A stretch of DNA of 64,000 bases from Eubacteriaceae bacterium (GCA_902362455.1 CABIWJ010000002.1:1-64000), one strand, 5' to 3'; shown: positions 18,703 through 28,228, numbered from the stretch's first letter. Notes: generated from the letters alone by a model not told the origin. Made by a program: numbers and translations.

Positions 18703-19155
18703 ATGCTTAACGAAGAAAAGATAAGACTTATGACGAAGTTAGCAATATATGAACAGGGAGAGGGCAAGGAATCAATTAAGAGCAACAAGTATTATAAGAA
18801 AGATTATGTTGGACTTAAAATGATTAATACAGCCATAACCATAACATTGGCATTTATGTTGTGCCTGATATTGTGGGTAATATATAAGGTGGATTTTTTT
18901 GCGAAGAACATAGTATCTATGAATTTATTTACACTTGGTAAGAAGATTCTTATTATATATGTTATAACATTTATTATATATATGCTTATTTCGTATGTGG
19001 TTTATTCTATAAAATACCTGAAGATGCATGATATGAATGTAGAATATTCAGAGAATTTAAAAGAATTATATATGGTTTACAAAAGAGAAGAAAAGAGTAA
19101 AAGCGAAACAAAATTAGGAGGAACAGACTCTGATGACAAAACTTTTGGTTTTTAA
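18703..19155 (+). CDS. Conserved two-helix membrane protein upstream of cdaA
   Basis: I choose ATG 18703 (MLNEEKIRLMTKLAIYEQ) over the upstream GTG 18670, because the conserved-looking sequence begins there; GGAAGA and AAAGGA lie just before it. The 150-residue protein has two membrane helices (about 42-62 and 80-102) with charged ends. No family recognised. It overlaps the next gene by 23 bp and precedes cdaA, so it may belong to the same envelope-control operon. Confidence 0.75.
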   Translation: MLNEEKIRLMTKLAIYEQGEGKESIKSNKYYKKDYVGLKMINTAITITLAFMLCLILWVIYKVDFFAKNIVSMNLFTLGKKILIIYVITFIIYMLISYVVYSIKYLKMHDMNVEYSENLKELYMVYKREEKSKSETKLGGTDSDDKTFGF

Positions 19156-20068
19156 GGAAAAAATAAGAAAATTATATAGTTCACATTCAACGTATATATT
19201 GCCGGTTATAAGATTTGTATTGGCACTTACATATGTCTTGATGATTAATAATTATTTAGGTATTGGCGGGATACTAAATAACTCTGTGTTAGCTATAATT
19301 ATAGCAGCTTGTTGTTCGTTGTTGCCAGTCAATGTAATAGTGTTTTTAATGTCATTACTGTTGATAGTGAATATATATAGAATAGCAGCAGAGATGGCAT
19401 TAGTTGCATTAGTTATATACCTTATAATGTATATTGCTTATTTCAGATTTTCGGTTAGATATGGTTATGTATTACTCGTTATGCCAATAGTATTTTTATT
19501 AAGAATACCATATTTAATGCCACTTGTTATAGGAGTTGGATTATCTATGACAGCGATTGTACCTATGGTATTTGGTACAATAATATTTTTCATAATGAAA
19601 TATGCAGGAAGTGAGGTTATAGCCGATGGAAGCAAGGCTTCAGGTGTAGATAAGGCAAGTTCATTTTTAAGAAATGTATTAGCTAATAAGGAAATGTTTG
19701 CTATAATTCTTGCATTTGTATTAGCAGCGCTTGTTGTATATGGGATTAAACGTTTATCTATAGACCATTCAATGCAGATAGGCATAATTGTTGGCGGAAT
19801 TTTAGAATTAATTATAATTGTATGTGCAACATATATATTTGATATTGATGGTATATATCCTATATGGATGGTAGCTGTAATGGGGCTTCTGGCAATAGGA
19901 ATATCCTATATATTACAGTACTTTGTACTTGCAGTAGATTATTCGGGAACAGAGTATATACAATTTGAAGATGACGATTATTACTATTATGTCAAGGCAG
20001 TACCTAAGATAAAAGTTACAGCATCAGATGTACAGGTAAAGCGTATAAATGTTAAGAAGATGAAATAA
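19133..20068 (+). CDS. Conserved polytopic membrane protein upstream of cdaA
   Basis: The 311-residue protein has eight or nine membrane helices, a short loop around residue 160-185 and a soluble C-terminal tail with an acidic/Tyr patch (EDDDYYYYVKAVPKIKV). I recognise no named domain. Its start lies inside the previous gene (23-bp overlap), so translation is coupled. Position just before cdaA suggests a role linked to c-di-AMP or wall synthesis, but this rests only on context. Confidence 0.75.
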   Translation: MTKLLVFKEKIRKLYSSHSTYILPVIRFVLALTYVLMINNYLGIGGILNNSVLAIIIAACCSLLPVNVIVFLMSLLLIVNIYRIAAEMALVALVIYLIMYIAYFRFSVRYGYVLLVMPIVFLLRIPYLMPLVIGVGLSMTAIVPMVFGTIIFFIMKYAGSEVIADGSKASGVDKASSFLRNVLANKEMFAIILAFVLAALVVYGIKRLSIDHSMQIGIIVGGILELIIIVCATYIFDIDGIYPIWMVAVMGLLAIGISYILQYFVLAVDYSGTEYIQFEDDDYYYYVKAVPKIKVTASDVQVKRINVKKMK

Positions 20069-20189
20069 TCAAAGGAATAAAATAATCTGAAAAATAAGAT
20101 AATTAGAAAATAATCAGTAATACTTGAAGAAGAAAAATATAAAAAATTAAAGAAAAGAAATAATCGAAGTTTTGTGAGGAAGTGATTAC

Positions 20190-21074
20190 GTGGAAGAAGT
20201 TATCCAGAATGTTGTGTCATTTGTTGAAAGATATATAACGATACCTAAAGTCGGTGTTACCGACATAGTTGAAATAGTAATCATAGCAGCTTTAATATAT
20301 GAGATTATGATATGGATAAAGAATACAAGAGCCTGGACATTATTCAAGGGTATAGTTATTCTTATTGTATTTGTATTATTAGCAGCAATCTTTAATCTTA
20401 ATACAATATTATGGATTGCAGATAAAACATTAAATGTTGGTATTATTGCGGCAATAATTGTATTTCAGCCTGAACTAAGAAGAGCCTTAGAACAGTTAGG
20501 AAGAAAGAATTTTATCAATAATATATTTACATTTGATGATTCGAAGAATACAAATGAGAGATTCAGTGACAGAACGATTACGGAATTAGTAAAAGCTACA
20601 TATGAACTTGCAAAACACAAGACAGGAGCATTAATTGTAATAGAGAAAGAAATCAGTCTTACTGAATATGAGAGAACAGGAATTGCAATAGATTCAGAGA
20701 TAAGTAACCAGCTTTTGATAAACATTTTTGAACATAATACACCACTACATGATGGTGCAGTTATTATAAGGGGAGACAGAATCGTAGCAGCCACATGTTA
20801 TCTGCCATTATCGGATAATATGGAACTTAGCAAAGAACTTGGAACCAGACATAGAGCAGGTGTCGGTGTCAGTGAGACCACAGACAGTTTTACAATTATT
20901 GTTTCAGAGGAGACAGGTAAGGTTTCAGTGGCAGAAGGTGGAAAATTAATTAGAAATGTTGATGGTGAGAATCTTAAGAGCGAGCTTGTTGCATTACAGA
21001 ATAAAACCGTAGATTCAAAGAGATTTAAAATATGGAAGGGAAGAAAACACAATGAAAAAGATATTAACGAATAA
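20190..21074 (+). CDS. cdaA: Diadenylate cyclase CdaA
   Basis: The 294-residue protein has three N-terminal membrane helices (about 25-90) and a cytoplasmic DAC domain with the catalytic DGA (Asp188) and RHR (220-222) motifs. It makes c-di-AMP from two ATP, the messenger for potassium and wall homeostasis in Firmicutes. The start is GTG with GAGG upstream. It overlaps cdaR by 23 bp, and glmM lies downstream, giving the conserved cdaA-cdaR-glmM order with an HPr-like gene inserted. Confidence 0.97.
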   Translation: MEEVIQNVVSFVERYITIPKVGVTDIVEIVIIAALIYEIMIWIKNTRAWTLFKGIVILIVFVLLAAIFNLNTILWIADKTLNVGIIAAIIVFQPELRRALEQLGRKNFINNIFTFDDSKNTNERFSDRTITELVKATYELAKHKTGALIVIEKEISLTEYERTGIAIDSEISNQLLINIFEHNTPLHDGAVIIRGDRIVAATCYLPLSDNMELSKELGTRHRAGVGVSETTDSFTIIVSEETGKVSVAEGGKLIRNVDGENLKSELVALQNKTVDSKRFKIWKGRKHNEKDINE

Positions 21075-22362
21075 TATTGCATACAAGTTATTATCATTAT
21101 TTTTTGCTGTAATATTCTGGCTCATTGTGGTGAATATCGATGATCCGGAAGTTACAAGAACTATTCAGGGAATACCTGTAACAACATTAGATGAAGAAGT
21201 TATTACCGAGAAGAATCAGGTATATACTATTCTGTCAGGTAAAGAAGTGACAGTAACAATAAAAGGGCCAAGGTCAGAAGTAGATAAAATGAGCAAAGAG
21301 GATTTCGTAGCCGAAGCACCATTTAGTGAGAAATCGAATGTTGATGCGGTACCTATATATGTGAAATTTAGAAATTCTAAGTATGATAAAGACTGTGAAA
21401 TATCGCAGAAGACTATGTCGATGAAGTTAGAGATTGAGAATATAGTAACGAAGACTTATGAGATAGAGATTAATCAGACAAGTGGACTCACGTCTTCATA
21501 TTATCTGGGAAAGGAAAGCATTGAACCGTCATCAGTAACGGTTTCAGCACCGGAATCTGTGATTAACCAGATAAAACATGTGGGTGCAGATGTCGATTTA
21601 TCAAGTCATACCGGAGATTTTACAACACAGCTTAATATAAAGTATTATACAGCGACAGGTACATTAGCAGATATGAAATCTAATGTTAAAACTGATACAG
21701 ATACAGTTAATTATACAGCAAAGGTATATCCGGTGCGTGAAGTGCCACTTAAGTTTGGAACAACAGGTACGGTAGCTGATGGATATGAATTAGTTGAAGT
21801 TACTGGAGAAAAGAATACTCTTAAGATAGCAGGACCTGGAGCAGAACAGATAGAGAGCATAGTTTTTCCAGACGAATTAATTAATATCTCAGGTGCAAGT
21901 TCGGATATTTCAGTTTCGGTAGATGTTTCAGCACAGCTGCCAAGCGGTGTGTTCCTGTGTAGCGAAAATGATTCAACTATGAATGTAACAGCCAAAATAG
22001 AGAAACTTGTTACAAGCACATACAGAATACCAATAAGCGAGATTGATAAGAATAACATTCCAGATGGATATTCGGCAGAAATAGTTCAGTCGAGTATTAA
22101 TATAACATTGTCAGGTTTACAGAAATATCATGATAGTTTTAATGTTAATAATTTAAATGCATATGTGGATTTGAAGAATACTGTAGAGGGAAATAATGAA
22201 GTAATTGTAAAATTCACATTACCTGAAGGATTACGTGTAGTTTCAGAAGTCAGAGTAAATGTTTTAATAACAAAAAATAACAGTAACAATAATGGTGAAA
22301 CAACGACGGCATCTACTGGTAGTACTGAAAATACAAGTAATACCCAAGATATAAGTCAATAA
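21052..22362 (+). CDS. cdaR: CdaR, YbbR-domain regulator of CdaA
   Basis: The 436-residue protein has an N-terminal membrane anchor (about 8-25, LLSLFFAVIFWLIVVNI) and four YbbR-type beta repeats outside the membrane (for example IQGIPVTTLDEE and REVPLKFGTTGTVADGY). A Thr/Asn-rich tail follows. In Bacillus and Listeria it binds CdaA and lowers or tunes c-di-AMP output. The start overlaps cdaA and the pair is certainly one transcript. Confidence 0.93.
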   Translation: MKKILTNNIAYKLLSLFFAVIFWLIVVNIDDPEVTRTIQGIPVTTLDEEVITEKNQVYTILSGKEVTVTIKGPRSEVDKMSKEDFVAEAPFSEKSNVDAVPIYVKFRNSKYDKDCEISQKTMSMKLEIENIVTKTYEIEINQTSGLTSSYYLGKESIEPSSVTVSAPESVINQIKHVGADVDLSSHTGDFTTQLNIKYYTATGTLADMKSNVKTDTDTVNYTAKVYPVREVPLKFGTTGTVADGYELVEVTGEKNTLKIAGPGAEQIESIVFPDELINISGASSDISVSVDVSAQLPSGVFLCSENDSTMNVTAKIEKLVTSTYRIPISEIDKNNIPDGYSAEIVQSSINITLSGLQKYHDSFNVNNLNAYVDLKNTVEGNNEVIVKFTLPEGLRVVSEVRVNVLITKNNSNNNGETTTASTGSTENTSNTQDISQ

Positions 22363-22372
22363 TAAAAAAGTG

Positions 22373-22402
22373 TAATATGCCTGTATAAAGCAGGCATATT
22401 AT
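22373..22402 (+). terminator. Hairpin between cdaR and the HPr-like gene
   Basis: AATATGCCTG pairs with CAGGCATATT around TATAAAG. There is no T run after it, so it is more likely a processing or partial-termination hairpin than a full terminator. Confidence 0.5.
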
Positions 22403-22415
22403 AACGTAGAAAGGT

Positions 22416-22706
22416 ATGAGAAAAATGGTAAAACAAAAGGTGCGGGTTAAAGTTTTATCAGGAATTCATTTCAGACCGGCAGGCAAAATTACAGAAAAAG
22501 CACTACAATACGAGTCTGCTATTAAAGCGGTCAGGGAAGAGACAGAATCAAATGTTAAAAGCTTTCTGAATCTCCTGGCAGCATGTATAAAGTGTGGAGA
22601 TGAAATAGAGATAAGATGTGAAGGTCCGGATGAGAAAGAAGCACTAGAAGAGATAGTGAAGATGTTTGAAGATACTAATCTTGGAAGGGAAGAAGGTCCG
22701 GGTTAA
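22416..22706 (+). CDS. HPr-family phosphocarrier-like protein
   Basis: The 96-residue protein has the HPr fold: a phosphorylation-site motif GIHFRPAG (canonical GLHARPA) with the His kept, and NVKSFLNLLAACIKCGDEI at the helix that in Firmicutes carries the regulatory Ser (Ser kept in VKSF). The Ala-to-Phe change beside the active His suggests it is not the main sugar-PTS HPr but a Crh-like paralogue. It lies between cdaR and glmM, so it may connect carbon status with c-di-AMP or amino-sugar synthesis (inference). A start at 22425 is also possible. Confidence 0.85.
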   Translation: MRKMVKQKVRVKVLSGIHFRPAGKITEKALQYESAIKAVREETESNVKSFLNLLAACIKCGDEIEIRCEGPDEKEALEEIVKMFEDTNLGREEGPG

Positions 22707-22855
22707 TGCACATATGAATTTAAAATTTCTTATATAAATAAATTAATATAAGAAACTATTATAATAATAAATTAATTGAGCTGATAACTACAAACAGATG
22801 ATTTATTAAAAATAAAAATATAGAAGGAGAGCGTTTTTTAGACGCGAAATTGAAA

Positions 22856-24193
22856 ATGGGAAAATATTTTGGAACTGATGGATTCAGAGGCGAGGCAAAT
22901 GTAGATTTAACAGTTGAACATGCTTTCAAGGTAGGAAGATATTTAGGCTGGTACTATTCAAAGGAACATAAAGCAAAAGTTGTAATAGGTAAAGATACAA
23001 GAAGAAGCAGCTATATGTTCGAGTACGCACTTGTAGCAGGACTTACTGCATCAGGTGCAGATGTGTATCTTTTACACGTAACTACTACACCTAGTGTATC
23101 GTATGTAGTAAGAACGGATGGCTTTGATTTAGGAATAATGATTTCAGCAAGTCATAATCCATATTATGATAATGGTATTAAGGTAATAAATGCACAGGGT
23201 AAGAAATTAGAAGCAGAAGTAGAAGAAAAAGTAGAAGAATATATAGATGGTAAAGCCGGTGAGATTCCATTTGCAAAGAGAGAGAATATTGGTAAAACAG
23301 TAGATTATGCAATAGGAAGAAACAGATATATAGGATATCTTATTTCAATAGCAACACGCTCATTTAAGGATAAGAGAGTTGGACTTGACTGTTCTAACGG
23401 AAGTGCATCAGCAATTGCAAAGAACGTATTTGATGCATTAGGTGCTAAGACATATGTTATTAATAATGAACCTGATGGAACTAATATTAACAGAGAATGT
23501 GGTTCGACACATATAGAATATTTACAGAAGTTTGTTAAAGATAATAACTTAGATGTCGGATTTGCTTATGATGGAGATGCAGACAGATGTATCGCTGTTG
23601 ATGAGAACGGCGAGGTTGTAGATGGCGATAACATCTTATATGTATGTGGTGTGTACATGAAACATCATGGACAGTTAGAAAATGATACAATTGTTACGAC
23701 CGTAATGTCTAATATAGGTCTCTATAAAGCACTTGACAAAGAAGGTATCAAATATGAAAAGACAGCAGTAGGAGACAAATATGTATGCGAGAATATGATG
23801 CAGAATGGGCATTGCCTGGGTGGTGAACAGTCAGGACATATAATATTTAGTAAACACGCTACAACCGGAGACGGAATACTTACATCATTAAAGATTATGG
23901 AGGCAATGTTAGAGAATAAGAACACACTTGGTAATCTTAGAAAAAATCTTAAGATTTATCCACAACTTTTGGTAAATGTTAAAGTTAAGGATAAAAACGA
24001 AGTAATGAATAATGCTGAACTGAATCAGTTGTCGGACAAAGTTTCGGAAGAACTTGGTAATCAGGGAAGACTGTTATTACGCCAGAGCGGAACAGAACCT
24101 TTAGTAAGAGTTATGGTTGAAGCTGAAACAGATGAAATTTGCAAAAAATATGTAGATATGGTTGTGGATAAGATTAATCAGATTAGCAAGTAA
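22856..24193 (+). CDS. glmM: Phosphoglucosamine mutase GlmM
   Basis: The 445-residue protein opens GKYFGTDGFRGEAN and has the phosphoserine loop ISASHNPYYDNGIK, the metal loop FAYDGDADRC, the sugar loop GGEQSGH and the phosphate-binding end RQSGTEPLVRVM. It converts glucosamine-6-P to glucosamine-1-P for UDP-GlcNAc and peptidoglycan. CdaA binds GlmM in relatives, which fits the cluster. I take ATG 22856; an in-frame TTG is at 22850. The ribosome site (AAGGAGA, about 22824-22830) is unusually far, with a GCGT…ACGC hairpin between that could bring it close. Confidence 0.97.
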   Translation: MGKYFGTDGFRGEANVDLTVEHAFKVGRYLGWYYSKEHKAKVVIGKDTRRSSYMFEYALVAGLTASGADVYLLHVTTTPSVSYVVRTDGFDLGIMISASHNPYYDNGIKVINAQGKKLEAEVEEKVEEYIDGKAGEIPFAKRENIGKTVDYAIGRNRYIGYLISIATRSFKDKRVGLDCSNGSASAIAKNVFDALGAKTYVINNEPDGTNINRECGSTHIEYLQKFVKDNNLDVGFAYDGDADRCIAVDENGEVVDGDNILYVCGVYMKHHGQLENDTIVTTVMSNIGLYKALDKEGIKYEKTAVGDKYVCENMMQNGHCLGGEQSGHIIFSKHATTGDGILTSLKIMEAMLENKNTLGNLRKNLKIYPQLLVNVKVKDKNEVMNNAELNQLSDKVSEELGNQGRLLLRQSGTEPLVRVMVEAETDEICKKYVDMVVDKINQISK

Positions 24194-24299
24194 GATAAAC
24201 TAAGTAAGCAGATAAGAATAAGTCAAATTAACAAATAACATTAATTAGATTATTAAGCAGAATAACATAAATCAGATTAGCAGGTAAGGAAAAGAAAAT

Positions 24300-25214
24300 A
24301 TGAAAAATAAAGATTTGTGTACTGTTGATGTGATAATACCAACATATAAACCAGATAAAAGGATATATAAGATAATTGAAAAATTAAATATTCAGCATCA
24401 TAAAGTAAATAAAATTATTATTATGAATACTCAGACAGAAAAGCAATATATAGATGATAATATGATATCTGAGAAATATAGTAATGTAGAAGTATATAAT
24501 GTGCCTAAGAAAGAATTTAATCATGGATTAACAAGAAATCTTGGAGTATCACATTCACAGGCAGATTATATAATATTTATGACACAGGATGCGATGCCTA
24601 TGGACAAATATCTTATAGATGAACTCATAAGACCGTTTTCAGATGAAGATGTATATGTCACATATGCAAGACAGTTACCAAATAAGAATTGTAAGTATGT
24701 TGAGAAATATATAAGAAGCTTTAATTATCCGGATAAAGATATCGCAAAAAATAAAGAAGACATAGAGACTATGGGCGTTAAAGCATTTTTCTGTTCAGAT
24801 GTATGTGCGGCATATTCGAGAAAACATTTTATTGAACTTGGAGAATTCGTTGAGACAGATTTTAATGAAGATACTTATTTTGCATATAAAGTATTAATGA
24901 ATGATAAAAAGGTGTATTATGCTTCATGTGCGAGAGTATTGCATTCCCACAATTACACATATAGGGAACAGTTTAAGAGAAATTATGCGATAGGAAAGTC
25001 GCAGAAAGAATTCGCCTATGTATTTGAAAATGTCAAATCAGAATCCGAAGGAATAAGAATGGTTAAAAGTGCAATGAGTCATATACTCCGTCATGGTAAA
25101 TGGTATATGATTCCTGATTTAATAATAAGTTCAGGGTTTAAATTATTAGGTTACAGAATGGGTAAGGCATTTGGAACCAAGAGTTCTGAGACTGTTAATG
25201 AAAATAATGAGTGA
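24300..25214 (+). CDS. Family 2 glycosyltransferase (rhamnosyltransferase-like)
   Basis: The 304-residue GT-A enzyme has DVIIPTYKP at the start, a nucleotide-binding region with FNHGLTRNLGVSHSQADYIIF followed by the MTQDAMP metal motif, and DFNEDTYFAYKVL for the acceptor acidic residue. The NHG-x-T-RN signature is typical of rhamnosyltransferases acting on dTDP-rhamnose. It is the first gene of the polysaccharide region, about 100 bp after glmM. The spacer before it is made of repeated short 'agcag-ataa' units with no function I can see. Confidence 0.85.
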   Translation: MKNKDLCTVDVIIPTYKPDKRIYKIIEKLNIQHHKVNKIIIMNTQTEKQYIDDNMISEKYSNVEVYNVPKKEFNHGLTRNLGVSHSQADYIIFMTQDAMPMDKYLIDELIRPFSDEDVYVTYARQLPNKNCKYVEKYIRSFNYPDKDIAKNKEDIETMGVKAFFCSDVCAAYSRKHFIELGEFVETDFNEDTYFAYKVLMNDKKVYYASCARVLHSHNYTYREQFKRNYAIGKSQKEFAYVFENVKSESEGIRMVKSAMSHILRHGKWYMIPDLIISSGFKLLGYRMGKAFGTKSSETVNENNE

Positions 25215-25233
25215 TTAAGTTAAAGGGAAATAC

Positions 25234-25262
25234 TTGTATTGACGAAAAGTTAGTGTTATAAT
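25234..25262 (+). promoter_or_regulatory. leuA promoter
   Basis: TTGTAT (25234-25239), 17 bp, TATAAT (25257-25262). Transcription would start near 25269, giving a leader of about 210 bases that begins with a GTGTTA/TAACAC hairpin (25272-25300). Confidence 0.6.
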
Positions 25263-25325
25263 CTTTCGAAAGTGTTAACATTAATCGAGAATTGTAACAC
25301 ACTAATATTTATAAAATAAAAAGGA

Positions 25326-25430
25326 ATGATGTTAAATGGGACTAATAAGTATGAAAAAGTAAAAATTATTATCTTGAAAAAATACAGTGTGATTTATCGA
25401 CTATCGACTCTGAAACTGACTAAAGAATGA
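25326..25430 (+). CDS. Candidate leader peptide of leuA rich in Leu/Ile/Val codons
   Basis: This 34-codon frame (a second Met codon at 25329 sits better after AAGG) encodes a basic peptide. It contains VKIIILKK and then RLSTLKLTKE: five Leu, four Ile and two Val codons, including the rarer cta and ctg. It lies between the leuA promoter and leuA, where ribosome-mediated attenuation peptides occur. A following TCTGAA/TTCAGA stem could be part of the switch, but I see no clear T-run terminator. Function is inferred. Confidence 0.4.
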   Translation: MMLNGTNKYEKVKIIILKKYSVIYRLSTLKLTKE

Positions 25431-25478
25431 ATATATAGAAAATTTTATGCAGATTCAGAATGGAAAGGAAATAAAAAT

Positions 25479-27146
25479 ATGTTAAATTATAAGAAATATA
25501 AAAGAGTACCCGTAGTAAAAATGGAGACCAGAGAATGGCCTGATAAAGAGATACAGAAAGCACCAGCATGGTGTAGTGTGGATTTAAGAGATGGAAACCA
25601 GGCATTAATAGAGCCTATGGTTGTGGAAGAGAAGATAGAATTCTTTAATATGCTTGTTAAACTTGGATTTAAAGAGATAGAAGTAGGTTTTCCATCAGCT
25701 TCACAGATAGAATATGACTTTTTAAGACAATTAGTAGATAGAAACTTAATACCTGATGATGTAATGGTTCAGGTCCTTGTACAGTGTCGTGAACATCTTA
25801 TTGCAAGAACATTTGAAGCATTAGATGGCATCAAACAGGCAGTAGTACATATATATAATTCAACATCTACACTTCAAAGAGATGTAGTATTTGGAATGAG
25901 TAAAGATGAGATTAAGCAGATAGCAATAGACGGAACAAAGCTTGTTAAAAAATATGCAGAAGAATTTCCAGGTAAGATTGTTCTTGAATATTCACCTGAA
26001 AGTTTCACAGGAACAGAGTTAGATTATGCTTTAGATGTATGTAATGCAGTCCAGGATGTGTGGCAGCCAACACCTGATAATAAGATTATCTTTAATTTAC
26101 CAGCAACAGTAGAGATGACAACACCTAATGTCTATGCTGATCAGATTGAATGGATGAATAAACATTTTAAAGACAGAGACAGCATTATATTAAGTGTTCA
26201 TCCTCATAATGACAGAGGAACGGGAATTGCAGCTACAGAATTAGCTTTACTTGCAGGTGCAGACAGAGTAGAGGGAACATTATTCGGAAATGGTGAGAGA
26301 ACAGGTAACGTTGATGTGCTTACAATTGCATACAATATGTTCTCTCAGGGAATTAATCCAGAACTTAATTTAGAACATATCAATGAGATTATCGAAGTAT
26401 ATGAAAGGTGTTGTAAGATGCCTGTAGGCATGAGACATCCATATGCAGGTAAGCTTGTATTTACTGCGTTCTCAGGTTCACATCAGGATGCTATTAATAA
26501 AGGTATTCATGCTATGGCTAAGAGAAATGATGGAATATGGGAAGTTCCTTATCTTCCAATTGATCCTAGTGATGTCGGAAGAGAATATGAACCGATTGTA
26601 AGAATTAACAGCCAGTCAGGTAAAGGTGGTGTGGCATTTGTTATGGATACATATTTTGGATTCAAGCTTCCTAAAGGTATGCATAAGGAATTTGCCGATG
26701 TTATCCAGAAGATTGCAGAGGAACAGGGAGAAGTTTCACCAGATACGATTATGGATAAATTCACAGAAGAGTATCTTGTTGCCAAGACTGAAAAAGAATA
26801 TCCATATGAATTTGAAAGTTGCCAGGTAGTAGATAATGGCACTAATAGTGCGTCAGTTAAACTCACATTTAAGTATAAAGGCGAAAAGAAATATGTAGAA
26901 GCTGAAGGTACGGGACCTATTGATGCTGTTCAGAAAGCAATTATGAAAGAAACAGGTGTAGACGTTAAACTTTTAGACTACACAGAGCATACATTAGGTG
27001 AGGGTTCTCACGCAAAAGCAGCAGCTTATATCCAGATGTTAGATAAGACTACTAAGAAGACAACATTTGGTGTAGGTGTAAGTTCTAATATTACAAGAGC
27101 CTCAATTAGAGCAATATTCAGTGCTTTAGACAGATTGGAAAAATAA
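25479..27146 (+). CDS. leuA: 2-isopropylmalate synthase, long form
   Basis: The 555-residue enzyme has the TIM-barrel signature WCSVDLRDGNQALIEPM and the metal site HPHNDRGTGIAATELALLAG. A C-terminal regulatory domain (about 430-555, with TFKYKGEKKYVEAEGTGPID) gives leucine feedback in this family. It condenses acetyl-CoA with 2-oxoisovalerate, the first step of leucine synthesis. The start matches the actinobacterial/clostridial long type (KMETREWPDKEIQKAP). No other leu gene lies nearby; it sits between two glycosyltransferase genes with its own promoter. Confidence 0.96.
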   Translation: MLNYKKYKRVPVVKMETREWPDKEIQKAPAWCSVDLRDGNQALIEPMVVEEKIEFFNMLVKLGFKEIEVGFPSASQIEYDFLRQLVDRNLIPDDVMVQVLVQCREHLIARTFEALDGIKQAVVHIYNSTSTLQRDVVFGMSKDEIKQIAIDGTKLVKKYAEEFPGKIVLEYSPESFTGTELDYALDVCNAVQDVWQPTPDNKIIFNLPATVEMTTPNVYADQIEWMNKHFKDRDSIILSVHPHNDRGTGIAATELALLAGADRVEGTLFGNGERTGNVDVLTIAYNMFSQGINPELNLEHINEIIEVYERCCKMPVGMRHPYAGKLVFTAFSGSHQDAINKGIHAMAKRNDGIWEVPYLPIDPSDVGREYEPIVRINSQSGKGGVAFVMDTYFGFKLPKGMHKEFADVIQKIAEEQGEVSPDTIMDKFTEEYLVAKTEKEYPYEFESCQVVDNGTNSASVKLTFKYKGEKKYVEAEGTGPIDAVQKAIMKETGVDVKLLDYTEHTLGEGSHAKAAAYIQMLDKTTKKTTFGVGVSSNITRASIRAIFSALDRLEK

Positions 27147-27183
27147 TCTTGAGATGGAGATTTCAGGTATAAACAATAGTTAC

Positions 27184-27212
27184 TTGATTTTTAAATACAT
27201 ATACTGTAAAAT
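27184..27212 (+). promoter_or_regulatory. Promoter of the main polysaccharide operon
   Basis: TTGATT (27184-27189), 17 bp, TAAAAT (27207-27212), 42 bp before the next gene. Confidence 0.5.
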
Positions 27213-27253
27213 GTGCAAGGTGCATAATTACAAAGAGAGGAAGATCGCAAGAT

Positions 27254-28228
27254 ATGAAACTAATTATTCAGATTCCATGTTATAATGAAGCGGAGACATT
27301 AGAAATTGCGTTGAATGAATTACCAAAACACATTGATGGCATTGATATAATTGAGTATTTAATTATCAATGACGGCAGTAAAGATAATACAATAGAAGTG
27401 GCACGCAACTGGGGTGTCAATTATGTTGTCGATTTAAAGAGAAATAAAGGACTTGCAAAAGGTTTTATGGCAGGTTTAGATGCCTGCCTTAGAAACGGAG
27501 CCGATATCATCGTAAACACGGATGCGGATAACCAGTATGTTGCAGATGATATAGAGAAACTTGTTCGTCCAATCATAGAGGGAAAGACAGATATTGTCAT
27601 AGGAGAAAGACCTATTGATAAAACAGAACATTTCTCACCGATTAAGAAGAAGTTACAGCATTTTGGAAGTTATGTTGTAAGAAAGGCTTCTAACTCAGAT
27701 ATTCCTGATGCACCAAGTGGTTTCAGAGCATATAGCAGAGAAGCAGCAATGAGAATGAATGTTACTAATGAATACACATATACATTAGAGACAATTGTGC
27801 AGGCGGGAAGAAATAAGATTCCTCAGACATCAGTTCCTATAAGAACTAATGGCGAGTTAAGACCATCACGGCTTTTTAACAGTATGATGGGTTATGTTAA
27901 GAAATCAATGTTTACAATTCTAAAGGCATTTATGATGTATAAACCACTAAGATTCTTTACATGGCTGGCATTAATTCCGGGTATGATAGGACTTGGTATA
28001 GGTGTAAGATACATTATATTTATGTGTATGGGACAAGGTGGCGGTCATATTCAGTCACTAATTCTTGCAAGTACATTGATGCTTCTTGGTTTCTCAACTT
28101 ATATTATGGGATTACAGGCAGATTTAATTGCATCAAACCGTAAGTTATTAGAAGATATTCAGTATCATGTCAGAAAATTAGATTATGATAAAGATTCAGA
28201 GAAAAACAAAAATAAAGATAATGAGTAA
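27254..28228 (+). CDS. Membrane-bound family 2 glycosyltransferase (DPM1/GtrB-like)
   Basis: The 324-residue protein has a GT-A domain (IQIPCYNEAETLEIAL, IINDGSKDNT, the NTDADNQYV metal motif, SGFRAYSREA) and two C-terminal membrane helices (about 236-262 and 270-295). This is the layout of polyprenyl-phosphate sugar transferases such as GtrB and of dolichol-P-mannose synthase relatives. It would load a sugar onto undecaprenyl phosphate, perhaps for the GT-C-like protein encoded at 31919-34462. Confidence 0.88.
   Translation: MKLIIQIPCYNEAETLEIALNELPKHIDGIDIIEYLIINDGSKDNTIEVARNWGVNYVVDLKRNKGLAKGFMAGLDACLRNGADIIVNTDADNQYVADDIEKLVRPIIEGKTDIVIGERPIDKTEHFSPIKKKLQHFGSYVVRKASNSDIPDAPSGFRAYSREAAMRMNVTNEYTYTLETIVQAGRNKIPQTSVPIRTNGELRPSRLFNSMMGYVKKSMFTILKAFMMYKPLRFFTWLALIPGMIGLGIGVRYIIFMCMGQGGGHIQSLILASTLMLLGFSTYIMGLQADLIASNRKLLEDIQYHVRKLDYDKDSEKNKNKDNE

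Noticed and set aside
25263..25478. T-box riboswitch in the leuA leader
   Set aside because: No T-box consensus (AGGGTGGNACCGCG) and no clear terminator/antiterminator pair.
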